A stretch of DNA of 64,000 bases from DASWJZ01 sp964440525 (GTDB taxonomy: Bacteria > Pseudomonadota > Alphaproteobacteria > Rhizobiales > Afifellaceae), in assembly GCA_964440525.1 (NCBI GenBank), contig CAYTTC010000008.1:6935-70934 (forward strand), in the 5' to 3' direction. Under the pieces are notes generated by a model. It was not told the origin of the DNA. It did no database searches and saw only the letters and a program-made list of their open reading frames with translations. Shown piece by piece: positions 41,351 to 50,502 of the stretch. The stretch's first letter is position 1. Every line of letters starts with the position of its first letter. Position numbers and translations under genes: made by a program.

Positions 41351-42556
41351 TCACTCGGCGGCGGCGCGCCGCGTCAGGCCGGCGAGCGCATTGTCCAGCC
41401 GCCGCACAGCCTCTTCCACCTCAGCCTCGCCAACGATGAGCGGCGGCAGCAGGCGTACGACATTATCGCCGGCGGGCACGAGAAGCAGACCCTCGGCCCT
41501 TGCGGCGGCGGCGACTTCGCCATTCGGGATACGGCACTTGATGCCGAGTATCAGTCCTTCGCCGCGGATCTCCTCGATGAGATCGGGATGCGTGTCGGCG
41601 ATCGCCGCGAGCTTCTGTTTCAAGACAAGCCCGGTCCGCCGCACCTGCTCCAGGAACTTTTCGTCCAGGATGATGTCGAGAACGGCGGCGCCGACCGCCA
41701 TGGCGAGAGGATTGCCGCCGAAGGTCGTGCCGTGCGTGCCGTAGGTCATGCCGGCCGAGGCTTCACGGGTCGCCAGGCACGCGCCGACCGGGAAGCCCGC
41801 GCCGAGCCCCTTGGCGAGGGTCGCGATGTCCGGCGCGACGCCCGCCCATTCATGCGCGAGGAAGCGGCCGGTCCTGCCCATGCCCGACTGGATCTCGTCG
41901 AAGATGAGCAGCAGCCCCCGCTCGTCGCAGAGCCGGCGCAGAGTCCGGAGGTGTTCTGGCGGCACGGGGCGGACGCCACCCTCGCCCTGGATCGGTTCGA
42001 TGAGGATCGCCGCGGTCTCCGGACCAATCGCTGCTTCCGCCGCCTTCATGTCCCCAAAGGGCACCTGGTCGAAGCCGTCCACCTTGGGGCCGAAGCCTTC
42101 GAGATATTTGGCTTGGCCCCCCGCGGCGAGCGTCGCCAGCGTGCGGCCGTGGAAGGCGCCCTCGAAGGTGATGATGCGAAACCGCTCCGGGGCGCCGTTC
42201 ACATAATGGTAGCGCCGCGCCGTCTTGATCGCGCATTCCATCGCCTCGGCTCCGGAATTGCCGAAGAAGACCCGGTCGGCAAAAGTGTTCGCGACAAGCT
42301 TTTCGCCGAGCGCGCGCTGGCCGGGGATCTCGAAAATGTTGGAGACGTGCCAGAGTTTTTCGGCTTGCGCCTTCAGCGCGGCCACGACGTGGGGATGGGC
42401 GTGGCCGAGCACGTTGACGGCGATGCCGCCCATGAAGTCGAGATAGCGGCTGCCGTCGGTCGCGATGAGCCACGCGCCCTCGCCTCGCTCAAAGGCGAGG
42501 TCCACCCGCTGATAGGTGTTGTAGAGGGGTGAATTCGTCTCAGACTTGGTCGACAT
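41351..42556 (-). CDS. argD: Acetylornithine aminotransferase
   Basis: The protein has 401 residues from the ATG at 42556; further in-frame ATGs at 42568 and 42580 exist without good ribosome binding sites. PLP class III features are FGNSGAEAMECAIKTAR, EPIQGEGGVRP, LIFDEIQSGMGRTG and the catalytic lysine in ATLAKGLGAG. It makes N-acetylornithine. A terminator upstream at 42584-42599 separates it from the methyltransferase gene. Confidence 0.94.
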   Translation of the reverse strand: MSTKSETNSPLYNTYQRVDLAFERGEGAWLIATDGSRYLDFMGGIAVNVLGHAHPHVVAALKAQAEKLWHVSNIFEIPGQRALGEKLVANTFADRVFFGNSGAEAMECAIKTARRYHYVNGAPERFRIITFEGAFHGRTLATLAAGGQAKYLEGFGPKVDGFDQVPFGDMKAAEAAIGPETAAILIEPIQGEGGVRPVPPEHLRTLRRLCDERGLLLIFDEIQSGMGRTGRFLAHEWAGVAPDIATLAKGLGAGFPVGACLATREASAGMTYGTHGTTFGGNPLAMAVGAAVLDIILDEKFLEQVRRTGLVLKQKLAAIADTHPDLIEEIRGEGLILGIKCRIPNGEVAAAARAEGLLLVPAGDNVVRLLPPLIVGEAEVEEAVRRLDNALAGLTRRAAAE

Positions 42557-42583
42557 CGCGGCAGCCATTCGCAAAATCAAAAA

Positions 42584-42599
42584 GCCGCCCGAGGGCGGC
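42584..42599 (-). terminator. Rho-independent terminator of the methyltransferase gene
   Basis: The stem GCCGCC / GGCGGC (six base pairs) is followed on the minus strand by CTTTTTGATTTT. It lies between the methyltransferase gene (ending 42662) and argD (starting 42556). Confidence 0.8.
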
Positions 42600-42661
42600 C
42601 GCCGAGACCAATACTCATATCATGCAGCGGCCGAAGCGCGCAAATGCCTCGGCATTGAGGC

Positions 42662-43258
42662 TCACGAGAGGCACCGGGCAAGCCAGACCGTGTGGCCGCC
42701 GCAATCGGGATCCTCGACACGGTGCAGCACGACCTCAAAGCCGTGTTCGGCCAAGAGCGCCCGGTACTCGGCCGCGTCGAGGCTCGCATGATAAAGCTCG
42801 CGGCCATAAAGCGAGCCGATCGCCTCGCCGGCGGCCGGCCCGGAGGTGAAGAGCAGCATCCCCTGCGGAGCGACGTGCTCGCGGAAGATCGGGAACATGC
42901 CCCGCTGCTCGTCCGGGCCGAGGTGGAAGAAGCTGTCCCAGGCGACGATCGCGTCGAAGCGCCGGCCGAGAGAAAGCGTGCGCATGTCGTGCTCGATCCA
43001 TGTCGCGGACGGGAAGCGGGCGCGGCAGATCGCGAGCATGGCCGGCGCCGCGTCGACGCCCGTGACGTGGCAATCGCTCTCGATGAAGGTGCGCGCAATC
43101 GGCTCGCCCGAGCCGCAGCCGAGATCGAGCACGCGTACATGTACGCCTTCACGCCCCGATAAAGCTTCGCGGAGATAGCTTTCCTCGCCGGCAAGCCGCT
43201 TTCGGTCGCGGTCGAACGCCGTCGCCACGTCGTCATAGAGCCGCCACACGTCGGTCAT
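42662..43258 (-). CDS. Class I SAM-dependent methyltransferase
   Basis: The protein has 198 residues from the ATG at 43258. The SAM-binding motif is VRVLDLGCGSGEP (about residues 40-52), and the acidic residue of motif II follows in VTGVDAAP. The post-motif region includes DAIVAWDSFFHL. Its substrate is not readable. An alternative start at 43276 would add six residues. It is divergent from gcrA. Confidence 0.88.
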   Translation of the reverse strand: MTDVWRLYDDVATAFDRDRKRLAGEESYLREALSGREGVHVRVLDLGCGSGEPIARTFIESDCHVTGVDAAPAMLAICRARFPSATWIEHDMRTLSLGRRFDAIVAWDSFFHLGPDEQRGMFPIFREHVAPQGMLLFTSGPAAGEAIGSLYGRELYHASLDAAEYRALLAEHGFEVVLHRVEDPDCGGHTVWLARCLS

Positions 43259-43280
43259 CCGGCCTGACTGTGGCATTCGC

Positions 43281-43461
43281 GACTCACTTTTCCCAATTCG
43301 GCGATAAAGACGTTGGATAAGCCACTCCGACTCTTGTGGCCGATTCCCTGCCTCTGTAATTTCCCTCCGCAACGCACGATATGTTGTGCGGCGGACCAGT
43401 TTTCCATCTAGTCATTGCGTCGGACGTGAGCGCGCTGCGTTTCGCGAGCGCGATCGGATTC
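43281..43461. promoter_or_regulatory. Four GANTC (CcrM) sites before gcrA
   Basis: GANTC occurs at 43281-43285, 43329-43333, 43342-43346 and 43457-43461, in a 244-bp region between the methyltransferase gene and gcrA. This is more than expected by chance in GC-rich DNA. CcrM methylates these sites in alphaproteobacteria and GcrA itself acts at methylated promoters. Confidence 0.55.
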
Positions 43462-43502
43462 GGCGCAGGCGTTGGAGAGGGAAAGCGGCCCAAGGAGACC
43501 AA

Positions 43503-43988
43503 ATGTCCTGGACCGACGAACGCGTCGAACTCTTGAAGAAGCTCTGGCAGGATGGCCTCAGCGCCAGCCAGATCGCCGCCGAGCTCGGCGGCGTCACCCG
43601 CAATGCCGTGATCGGCAAAGTGCATCGCCTCGGCCTCTCCGGGCGCGGGCAACCGACGTCGTCCATCAAGCGGCAGCGGCGCACGCATTCGACCGGCATG
43701 CGCCGCGTGCGCCAGATGATCACCGTCGGAAACCTCGCGCTGAAAGCCGACCACCTGCCCGAGGCGGACATGCGGCCGCGCCGCAACGTCGTGGTGCCGA
43801 TACCGAAGCGCCTGTCGATCTTCGCGCTGACCGAAAAAACCTGCAAATGGCCGCTCGGCGACCCGGGGCAGGAAGATTTCCACTTCTGCGGGCATGATTC
43901 ACTGGAAAATCTCCCGTACTGCGAGTATCACGCTGGAGTTGCCTACCAAGCCCCGGAGCCGCGCCGACGCCTCAGACGATCCGGCTAG
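43503..43988 (+). CDS. gcrA: GcrA cell-cycle regulator
   Basis: The protein has 161 residues. The start ATG at 43503 follows AAGGAG. The N-terminal DNA-binding domain (MSWTDERVELLKKLWQDG, then QIAAELGGVTRNAVIGKVHRLGL) is diagnostic of GcrA, and the C-terminal sigma-70-interacting domain has CKWPLGDPGQEDFHFCG with conserved cysteines. It controls genes with methylated GANTC promoters. A terminator follows. Confidence 0.96.
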   Translation: MSWTDERVELLKKLWQDGLSASQIAAELGGVTRNAVIGKVHRLGLSGRGQPTSSIKRQRRTHSTGMRRVRQMITVGNLALKADHLPEADMRPRRNVVVPIPKRLSIFALTEKTCKWPLGDPGQEDFHFCGHDSLENLPYCEYHAGVAYQAPEPRRRLRRSG

Positions 43989-44036
43989 GCAGAGTTTCAG
44001 GGTCCTCTTCCTCCCGAAGAAACGGCGTACCAAAAT

Positions 44037-44054
44037 GGCGGGGCGAGCCCCGCC
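44037..44054. terminator. Bidirectional terminator between gcrA and phoB
   Basis: The stem GGCGGGG / CCCCGCC has a four-base loop. TTTTCT follows on the plus strand and AAAA precedes it, giving T's on the minus strand. It separates the convergent gcrA and phoB genes. Confidence 0.88.
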
Positions 44055-44084
44055 TTTTCTCTTGCCGGGGAGGAGCTGCGCCCC

Positions 44085-44786
44085 TCAGGCCCGTTCGAGC
44101 TGCTCGTTGAAGGCGTAGCCGGCGCCGCGGACGGTGCGGATCGGGTCGCGGCTCTTGCCGCGGTTCAGGGCCCGTCGAAGCCGACCGATATGAACGTCTA
44201 CCGTCCGCTCGTCGACATAGACGTCGTGGCCCCAGACGCCGTCCAAAAGCTGCTCGCGGGTGAAGACGCGGCCGGGCGTCTTCATCAAGAATTCCAGCAG
44301 GCGGAACTCAGTCGGCCCGAGATGCACCTCGCGGCCGCTGCGGCGCACGCGAAAAGTCTCGCGGTCGAGCTCGAGGTCGCCGGCGCGCAACAGCGAGGAT
44401 ATCGACTCCGGCCGGGCGCGGCGCAGCAGCGCCTTCACCCGTGCCATCAGCTCCGCCACCGAGAAGGGTTTTACGACATAATCGTCGGCGCCGGTGGCGA
44501 GCCCGCGGATGCGCTCGTCCTCCTCGCCGCGCGCCGTCAGCATCAGGATCGGCAGCTTTGCCGTGTCGTCGCGGGTGCGGAGCCGGCGGCAGAGCTCGAT
44601 GCCGGAGAGGCCCGGCAGCATCCAGTCGAGAACGAGCAGGTCGGGCATGCGCTCGCGGAGCCTGATCTCCGCCTCGTCGCCGCGGGTGACGGCCTCCACC
44701 TCGTAGCCCTCCGCTTCGAGATTGTAGCGGAGGAGCAGGGTTAGAGGCTCCTCGTCTTCGACGATCAGGATAAGCGGTTTTGCCAT
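44085..44786 (-). CDS. phoB: Phosphate regulon response regulator PhoB
   Basis: The protein has 233 residues. The receiver domain has phosphoacceptor Asp54 (LVLDWMLPG) and acidic Asp11/Glu12, and the OmpR-type winged helix (about residues 130-230) ends GRSRDPIRTVRGAGYAF-like. It binds Pho boxes when phosphorylated by PhoR. It is the last gene of the Pho cluster; its start is 22 bases after the phoU stop. Confidence 0.95.
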   Translation of the reverse strand: MAKPLILIVEDEEPLTLLLRYNLEAEGYEVEAVTRGDEAEIRLRERMPDLLVLDWMLPGLSGIELCRRLRTRDDTAKLPILMLTARGEEDERIRGLATGADDYVVKPFSVAELMARVKALLRRARPESISSLLRAGDLELDRETFRVRRSGREVHLGPTEFRLLEFLMKTPGRVFTREQLLDGVWGHDVYVDERTVDVHIGRLRRALNRGKSRDPIRTVRGAGYAFNEQLERA

Positions 44787-44808
44787 GTTCCCCAGCGCCT
44801 CGTCCCGG

Positions 44809-45501
44809 CTATGCCTCGACCCGCGTGCTCGACTGGCGGGGCTCGTCCCACTGCTGTCCGGTGATCAGGTAGTAGACGGTCTCGGCGATGTTGGTCGCGT
44901 GGTCGCCGATCCGCTCGATGTTCTTGGCGCAGAAGAGGAGGTGCGTGCACATCGTTATGTTGCGCGGATCCTCCATCATGTAGGTCAGGAGCTCGCGGAA
45001 GAGCGACGTGTAGACGGCGTCGATCTCCTGGTCCTGCGCGCAAACCTCGCGCGCCTTTTCGACATCGCGGGTGGCGTAGGCATCGAGGACCTTCTTCACC
45101 TGCCGCAGTCCCAGCTCGGACAGGTGCTCGACACCGACACGCAGTTTTTGCGAAAACGATTCCTTCTGGATGGCGACCGCCCGCTTGGCGATGTTCTTGC
45201 CGAGATCGCCGATCCGCTCGAGGTCGTTGGCGATGCGGATGGCGGCGATGGTCTCGCGCAGATCCTGCGCCATCGGCTGGCGGCGGGCGATAACGAGAAT
45301 CGCGTTCTCCTCGATCTGCCGGTGCAGGGCGTCCACCCTCTTGTCCGACTCGATGACTTCGTGGGCGAGGCTCGCATCTGAGCGGAGCAACGCTGCGATG
45401 GCGCGCTCGACGATCTGCTCGGCGCGGCCGCCCATCTCGGCAATCGAGCGGGAAAGCCCCTGCAGGTCGTCCTCGAAGGAGGTGACGATGTGTTGTGACA
45501 T
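44809..45501 (-). CDS. phoU: Phosphate transport regulator PhoU
   Basis: The protein has 230 residues and consists of two three-helix PhoU repeats with the E/DxxxD metal-binding pattern (IANDLERIGDLGKNIAKRA and NIERIGDHATNIAE). It links PstSCAB to PhoR to keep the Pho regulon off when phosphate is sufficient. It follows pstB by 11 bases. Confidence 0.96.
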   Translation of the reverse strand: MSQHIVTSFEDDLQGLSRSIAEMGGRAEQIVERAIAALLRSDASLAHEVIESDKRVDALHRQIEENAILVIARRQPMAQDLRETIAAIRIANDLERIGDLGKNIAKRAVAIQKESFSQKLRVGVEHLSELGLRQVKKVLDAYATRDVEKAREVCAQDQEIDAVYTSLFRELLTYMMEDPRNITMCTHLLFCAKNIERIGDHATNIAETVYYLITGQQWDEPRQSSTRVEA

Positions 45502-45512
45502 TCGCGGTCCTC

Positions 45513-46352
45513 TCAGCCGAAGCGGCCGGTGATGTAGTCTTGGGTCTTCCGCTCGCGCGGATTGGTGAACATCATGTCGGTCGGCCCCTCCTCGACGATA
45601 TGGCCGAGGTGGAACATCGCCGTGCGCTGCGAGACGCGCGCCGCCTGCTGCATGGAGTGGGTGACGATGACGATCGTGTAGTTCTGACGCAGCTCGTCGA
45701 TCAACTCCTCGATGCGGGCGGTGGCGATCGGGTCAAGCGCCGAGCACGGCTCGTCCATCAGGATCACTTCCGGATTGACCGCGATCGCACGCGCAATGCA
45801 AAGCCGCTGCTGCTGGCCGCCGGAAAGGCTGGTTCCCGGCTCTTCGAGGCGGTCCTTCACCTCCTCCATCAGGCCGGCGCGCCGCAGGCTGGTGGCGACG
45901 ATGTCCCTGAGCTCGGACTTGTTGCGGGCAAGCCCGTGAATGCGTGGCCCGTATGCAACATTCTCGAAGACCGACTTGGGGAACGGGTTGGGTTTTTGGA
46001 ACACCATGCCGATGCGGGCCCTTAGCTCCACCACGTCGATCCCGCTTTTGTAGATATCGACGCCGTCGAGCTCGATATCCCCGGTGACGCGGGCGATATC
46101 GATTGTGTCGTTCATGCGGTTCAAACAGCGCAGAAAGGTCGACTTGCCGCAGCCGGAGGGGCCGATCAGCGCGGTGACCATACGCTCGCGAATGTCCAGG
46201 CCGACATCGAACAGCGCCTGTTTCGCGCCGTAGAATACGCTGACCTTGCGGGCGCGAATTTTCACGCCCTCCACACCGGCCGGCTGCGATCCCTCGCCCC
46301 GCTTGGCGACCTCGCCTTGAATTTCACCGACCATGGGGACTCCCATATCCAT
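45513..46352 (-). CDS. pstB: Phosphate ABC transporter ATP-binding protein
   Basis: The protein has 279 residues from the ATG at 46352, chosen because GAGGAG lies four to five bases upstream; an ATG at 46334 with its own GGAG is also possible. Walker A is GPSGCGKST, the signature is LSGGQQQRLCIARA and Walker B is EVILMDEPCSALDP. It powers phosphate uptake. It starts eight bases after pstA. Confidence 0.96.
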   Translation of the reverse strand: MDMGVPMVGEIQGEVAKRGEGSQPAGVEGVKIRARKVSVFYGAKQALFDVGLDIRERMVTALIGPSGCGKSTFLRCLNRMNDTIDIARVTGDIELDGVDIYKSGIDVVELRARIGMVFQKPNPFPKSVFENVAYGPRIHGLARNKSELRDIVATSLRRAGLMEEVKDRLEEPGTSLSGGQQQRLCIARAIAVNPEVILMDEPCSALDPIATARIEELIDELRQNYTIVIVTHSMQQAARVSQRTAMFHLGHIVEEGPTDMMFTNPRERKTQDYITGRFG

Positions 46353-46360
46353 GACGCTCC

Positions 46361-47950
46361 TCACCAGCGGCGTTCGAAATGCCGACGCAAGACCACCGCT
46401 ACCGCGTTCATCGCGACCAGAAACGCGAGCAGCACGATGATCGCCGCGCTGGTCTTTTGCTGAAATGCCGCTTCCGGGAAGTCGGCCCACATGAAGATCT
46501 GCACCGGCAGGATCGTTGCCGGCTCCAGGAACCCGCCCGGCACGTCAACGATGAACGCCACCATGCCGATCATCAGGAGCGGCGCCGTCTCACCCAGCGC
46601 ATGCGCCATGCCGATGATCGTGCCGGTCATCACGCCCGGCAGCGCAAGCGGCAGCACGTGATGGAAGACGGTCTGGAGCTTGGACGCGCCGACGCCGAGC
46701 GCCGCCTCGCGGATCGACGGCGGCACCGCCTTCAACGCTGCGCGCGACGCAATGATGATGGTGGGGAGCGCCATCAGCGCGAGCACCATGCCACCGACCA
46801 GCGGCGCCGAGCGGGGCAGCCCGAAGAAATTCAGGAAAACGGCAAGTCCCAGCAGTCCGTAGACGATCGACGGCACGGCCGCGAGATTGTTGATGTTGAC
46901 CTCGATCAGGTCCGTCCAGCGGTTTTTCGGGGCAAATTCCTCCAGATAGACCGCGGAGGCGACGCCGATCGGCAGCGACAATGCGAGCGTCACGAGGAGC
47001 GTGAGAAACGAGCCGACGACGGCACCCCAGATGCCCGCCATTTCCGGCTCGCGGCTGGCGCCACGCGTCAGAAAGATCCAGTTGATGTCCCGCTCGATCA
47101 AGCCGGCCTGGACAAGATGGTCCGTGTAGACAATTTCGCGGTCAGAGATCTGGCGGACACTCTCGGGCTGGAAGCGTACGAGTTGCCAGCTTCCCGGTTC
47201 GGCGGGGACGGTGGAGACAAGCGGGATGTAGACCTCGCCCAGCACGTTCGTCTCGGTGACGCCGGTTACCTTCACAGCGCCGCCGTTCAAATAGAGAATA
47301 TGGGACGGCGCATCCACGCCAAAGGGGATGGAACCGTCGGCGGCCGGCTTGGCTCCGACCGGGGCCGACTGCCGAATGAGGGTCAGCTCATTCGGCTCCA
47401 ACGCAACTGTGATTTCACCTGACGTTCCGGAGGGTGTCGCGACGCCGGAGGCCGGGAGCACGTCCTTTTCCGCCATCATGCCCTTCAAATAGAGGTCCAC
47501 GGTATCGGAGACCGGCAACGCGATGGAGTGCGTTCCGCCGATGAGAGCGGGATCGTCGAGAACCTCCTCGCGCAGAATGATCTCGGCGCTTTCGGAGAGC
47601 AGCGAGCGCGCCGTGCGGCGCTCGGAGCGACTCTCGGCGAAGGGCGTCGCTGCGTCGATCGCCCGGTTGGTGATCGCGCCGAACCCGGATTTTCCCACAT
47701 TCTGCGGATCGATGTCCTCGCCGGAGAGGTCGATCGGCAAGACGGCGAAGTGCTGCGTAAACGCCGGGATGCCCTGGATGAAAATCGTCACCAGCAGAAG
47801 GACCAGCGCCGCCATTGCCGTCATCACCGCGGCGAAACCAAAGAGTTTGAAGCGGCGCTCGGCCGCATAGCGCTTGGCGAGCCGCCGCCGCGCCTCATCG
47901 CTGGTGTGGACCGTGTAGTCGAGCAGCTCGGTGCGGGCCACGTCAGTCAT
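46361..47950 (-). CDS. pstA: Phosphate ABC transporter permease PstA
   Basis: The protein has 529 residues, much longer than the usual ~280. The N-terminal ~250 residues contain one membrane helix (about 50-75) and a periplasmic region resembling DUF3333. The C-terminal half is the typical PstA permease (EFAPKNRWTDLIEVNINNLAAVPSIVYGLLG). This long form is usual in alphaproteobacteria. The start at 47950 overlaps pstC by eight bases. Confidence 0.93.
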   Translation of the reverse strand: MTDVARTELLDYTVHTSDEARRRLAKRYAAERRFKLFGFAAVMTAMAALVLLLVTIFIQGIPAFTQHFAVLPIDLSGEDIDPQNVGKSGFGAITNRAIDAATPFAESRSERRTARSLLSESAEIILREEVLDDPALIGGTHSIALPVSDTVDLYLKGMMAEKDVLPASGVATPSGTSGEITVALEPNELTLIRQSAPVGAKPAADGSIPFGVDAPSHILYLNGGAVKVTGVTETNVLGEVYIPLVSTVPAEPGSWQLVRFQPESVRQISDREIVYTDHLVQAGLIERDINWIFLTRGASREPEMAGIWGAVVGSFLTLLVTLALSLPIGVASAVYLEEFAPKNRWTDLIEVNINNLAAVPSIVYGLLGLAVFLNFFGLPRSAPLVGGMVLALMALPTIIIASRAALKAVPPSIREAALGVGASKLQTVFHHVLPLALPGVMTGTIIGMAHALGETAPLLMIGMVAFIVDVPGGFLEPATILPVQIFMWADFPEAAFQQKTSAAIIVLLAFLVAMNAVAVVLRRHFERRW

Positions 47951-49328
47951 AGCGTTCCCGGAATCTCTGCACCACACGGAGGGCGACGACATTGAGGGCA
48001 AGCGTCACGCAGAAGAGCATGAGGCCGAGTGCGAAGGCGGCGAGCGTCTTGGCGCTGTCGAACTCCTGGTCGCCGACGAGCAGTGTGACGATCTGCACCG
48101 TCACGGTGGTCACGGCCTGCAACGGGTTGAGGGTGAGATTTGCGGCGAGCCCGGCGGCCATGACCACGATCATCGTCTCGCCGATGGCGCGGCTGACTGC
48201 CAACAGCATGGCCGACACGATGCCGGGAAGCGCCGCCGGCAGTACCACCTTGCGGATCGTCTCCGATTTCGTGGCGCCCATGCCGGCCGAACCGTCGCGC
48301 AGCGACTGCGGCACCGCATTGATGACGTCGTCGGAAAGCGATGAAACGAAGGGGATGATCATGATCCCCATGACGAGGCCCGCTGCGAGCGCCGATTCGG
48401 ACGAGACGCTGAGACCTGCCGCCTCCCCGAGCCGCCGAATGAAGGGCGCGACGGTGAGCGCGGCGAAGAAGCCGTAAACCACGGTCGGAATGCCTGCCAG
48501 CACCTCCAGCACGGGCTTGGCGAAGGAGCGGAAGCGGCGCGACGCGTAGTCGGAAAGGTAGATCGCCGACATGAGGCCTATCGGAGCAGCGACCAGCATA
48601 GCGATGGCGGTGATCAGGAGCGTGCCGACGAAGAGCGGTATGGCGCCGAACACCGCCGCGTTGTCGGTAGCCTCGGCGCCGGCTCCGGCGAATGCGCTCT
48701 GCGGGCTCCAATGAGTACCGAAGAGGAAGGCGAGGAACGGCACCTTTTCGAAGAAGCGGATCGACTCGAAGATGAGCGACAGCACGATGCCCAAGGTCGT
48801 GAGAATCGCCACGACCGAGCAGGCGACGAGGACCCCCATGACGAACTTCTCGACGACCTGGCGGGTGCGCTTGCCCACGGTGATGGATCGCCAAGCGTAG
48901 ACCAATCCGCCGACCGCAAGGGCGGTGAGCAGGAGGCCGAGCAGCAAGTCGCCGAGTGCCCAGGCGCTCTGATAAGCGGCGGCGGCCGCCTCCTTTTCCG
49001 CCGACGACGTGCCGAAGAGCGCGTTGTGGGCGATCGCGCGCGCATCGCGGATGAAGATCGCGCGGTCGAAGTCGGAAAAATGCGCAAGCTGGTCAGCGAA
49101 GCGCCCGGTCACGAGGCGGTCGTAGGTGCGGGGCGCGAAGAGAGCCCAAATCACCAGCACGATCAGTGCCGGAATGACTGCCCAGATCGCGGCGTAGCAG
49201 CCGTGATAGTTGGGGCGGGAATGAAGCGCCGAGGGATGACCCTCCGCCACGGCGTAGGCGCGCCGGCGGCCGAGCATATAGGCGACAGCCGCGAGGACGA
49301 GCAGGGCCGGGAAATAGGTGGCGATCAT
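47943..49328 (-). CDS. pstC: Phosphate ABC transporter permease PstC
   Basis: The protein has 461 residues with about eight membrane helices. The permease core is VLEVLAGIPTVVYGFFAALTVAPFIRRLG and DVINAVPQSLRDGSAGMGATKSETI. The N-terminal ~150 residues with two helices and a periplasmic loop are an extension shared with alphaproteobacterial PstC. It starts 48 bases after pstS, with a strong hairpin in the gap. Confidence 0.94.
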   Translation of the reverse strand: MIATYFPALLVLAAVAYMLGRRRAYAVAEGHPSALHSRPNYHGCYAAIWAVIPALIVLVIWALFAPRTYDRLVTGRFADQLAHFSDFDRAIFIRDARAIAHNALFGTSSAEKEAAAAAYQSAWALGDLLLGLLLTALAVGGLVYAWRSITVGKRTRQVVEKFVMGVLVACSVVAILTTLGIVLSLIFESIRFFEKVPFLAFLFGTHWSPQSAFAGAGAEATDNAAVFGAIPLFVGTLLITAIAMLVAAPIGLMSAIYLSDYASRRFRSFAKPVLEVLAGIPTVVYGFFAALTVAPFIRRLGEAAGLSVSSESALAAGLVMGIMIIPFVSSLSDDVINAVPQSLRDGSAGMGATKSETIRKVVLPAALPGIVSAMLLAVSRAIGETMIVVMAAGLAANLTLNPLQAVTTVTVQIVTLLVGDQEFDSAKTLAAFALGLMLFCVTLALNVVALRVVQRFRERYD

Positions 49329-49343
49329 CGGGGCAAGCGAAGG

Positions 49344-49370
49344 CGGGGCGCCGGCTCAGCCGACGCCCCG
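49344..49370 (-). terminator. Hairpin between pstS and pstC
   Basis: CGGGGCGCCGGC and GCCGACGCCCCG form a 12-bp stem with one mismatch and a TCA loop. There is no long T tract, so it more likely stabilises the pstS mRNA or reduces transcription of the downstream genes than stops it fully. Confidence 0.6.
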
Positions 49371-49376
49371 GTTTCG

Positions 49377-50387
49377 TTACATGGACATGGGCTGCATGCC
49401 TTCGGCGGCCGCCTTGTAGGTGGCGCGCTCTTCGGCCGGCAGCGGGATCAGGCCCTTCTCGGCGAGATAACCCTCGTCGCCCCACGCCTCGTCGGACGTA
49501 AACTCCGCGGCAAATTCCTGAATGCCGGGGATCGTGCCGACGTGCTCCTTCTTGATGTAGAAGAAGAGCGAACGGGAGACCGGGTAGTCGCCGGAGGCGA
49601 TCGCCTCGAAGGTGGGCGCGACGCCGTCCACCGATGCGCCCTTCAACTTGTCGGCGTTCTGGTCGAGGAACGAAAAGCCGAAGATCCCGACTGCGGCTGG
49701 ATTGGCTTCGAGCTTCTGCACGATCAGATTGTCGTTCTCGCCGGCCTCGACGTAGCCGCCATCTTCGCGAATCTCGGCACAGGCCTTCTCGTCCGCGGCT
49801 TTGACCGCCTCGTCGCATGCGGCGAGCATGACCAGTTCGACGAAGGCATCGCGGGTGCCGGACGTCGGGGGCGGGCCGAGCACTTCGATCTTTTCACTCG
49901 GCAGCGCCGGATCGATGTCGGACCAGTTCACGTTCGGATTGGGCTGCAGGGCGCCGCTCGCGTCCGGCAGGTTCTTGGCGAGCGCCTTGAAGATCTGCTC
50001 GCGCGTCAGCGCGAGATCGGGGCCGCTTTTGGCGCTGGCGAGCACGATGCCGTCGAAGCCGATCTTGACCTCCACCGGGGTCACACCGGCCGTCTTGCAG
50101 GCCTCGAGCTCGCTGTCCTTGATGCGGCGAGAGGCGTTGGTGATGTCGGGCGTGTTCTCGCCGACGCCCTCGCAGAAGAGTTTCATGCCGCCGCCGGTGC
50201 CGGTCGATTCTACGACCGGAGCGGGGAAGCCTGCCGTCTGGCCGAAGCGCTCGGCAACGGTTGTGGAGAAGGGGAACACGGTGGAGGAGCCGACGATGCG
50301 GATCTGGTCGCGCGCAGCGGCGACGCCGCTCATGCCGGCCACGGCGATGGCGAGCGCCGCGGCGGTGGTGAAGAATCTGCTGTTCAA
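49377..50387 (-). CDS. pstS: Periplasmic phosphate-binding protein PstS
   Basis: The protein has 336 residues with a signal peptide (cleaved near VAAA, residue 25). Phosphate-binding parts are IVGSSTVFPFS, ESTGTGGGMK and LGPPPTSGTRDAF. A Pho box lies just upstream (50473-50501). It is the first gene of the pst operon downstream of phoR and is expected to be highly expressed in phosphate starvation. Confidence 0.95.
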   Translation of the reverse strand: MNSRFFTTAAALAIAVAGMSGVAAARDQIRIVGSSTVFPFSTTVAERFGQTAGFPAPVVESTGTGGGMKLFCEGVGENTPDITNASRRIKDSELEACKTAGVTPVEVKIGFDGIVLASAKSGPDLALTREQIFKALAKNLPDASGALQPNPNVNWSDIDPALPSEKIEVLGPPPTSGTRDAFVELVMLAACDEAVKAADEKACAEIREDGGYVEAGENDNLIVQKLEANPAAVGIFGFSFLDQNADKLKGASVDGVAPTFEAIASGDYPVSRSLFFYIKKEHVGTIPGIQEFAAEFTSDEAWGDEGYLAEKGLIPLPAEERATYKAAAEGMQPMSM

Positions 50388-50472
50388 GGGGGATCTCCCT
50401 GTTTGTGGAGGTATCGGAGACGGGATCGGAAGTCCCGTCGCCGATTCCGTATAGGTCGCACCTGATGTTGCT

Positions 50473-50501
50473 ATGACCTTTTGGTGACACCTGAATGACA
50501 G
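50473..50501 (-). promoter_or_regulatory. Pho box with three half-sites before pstS
   Basis: Read on the minus strand, CTGTCAT (50495-50501), GTGTCAC (50484-50490) and AGGTCAT (50473-50479) occur at an 11-bp period. The first two form a near-consensus Pho box (CTGTCAT-N4-GTGTCAC). It lies 86 bases before the pstS start and just after the phoR stop. Confidence 0.85.
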
Positions 50502-50502
50502 T

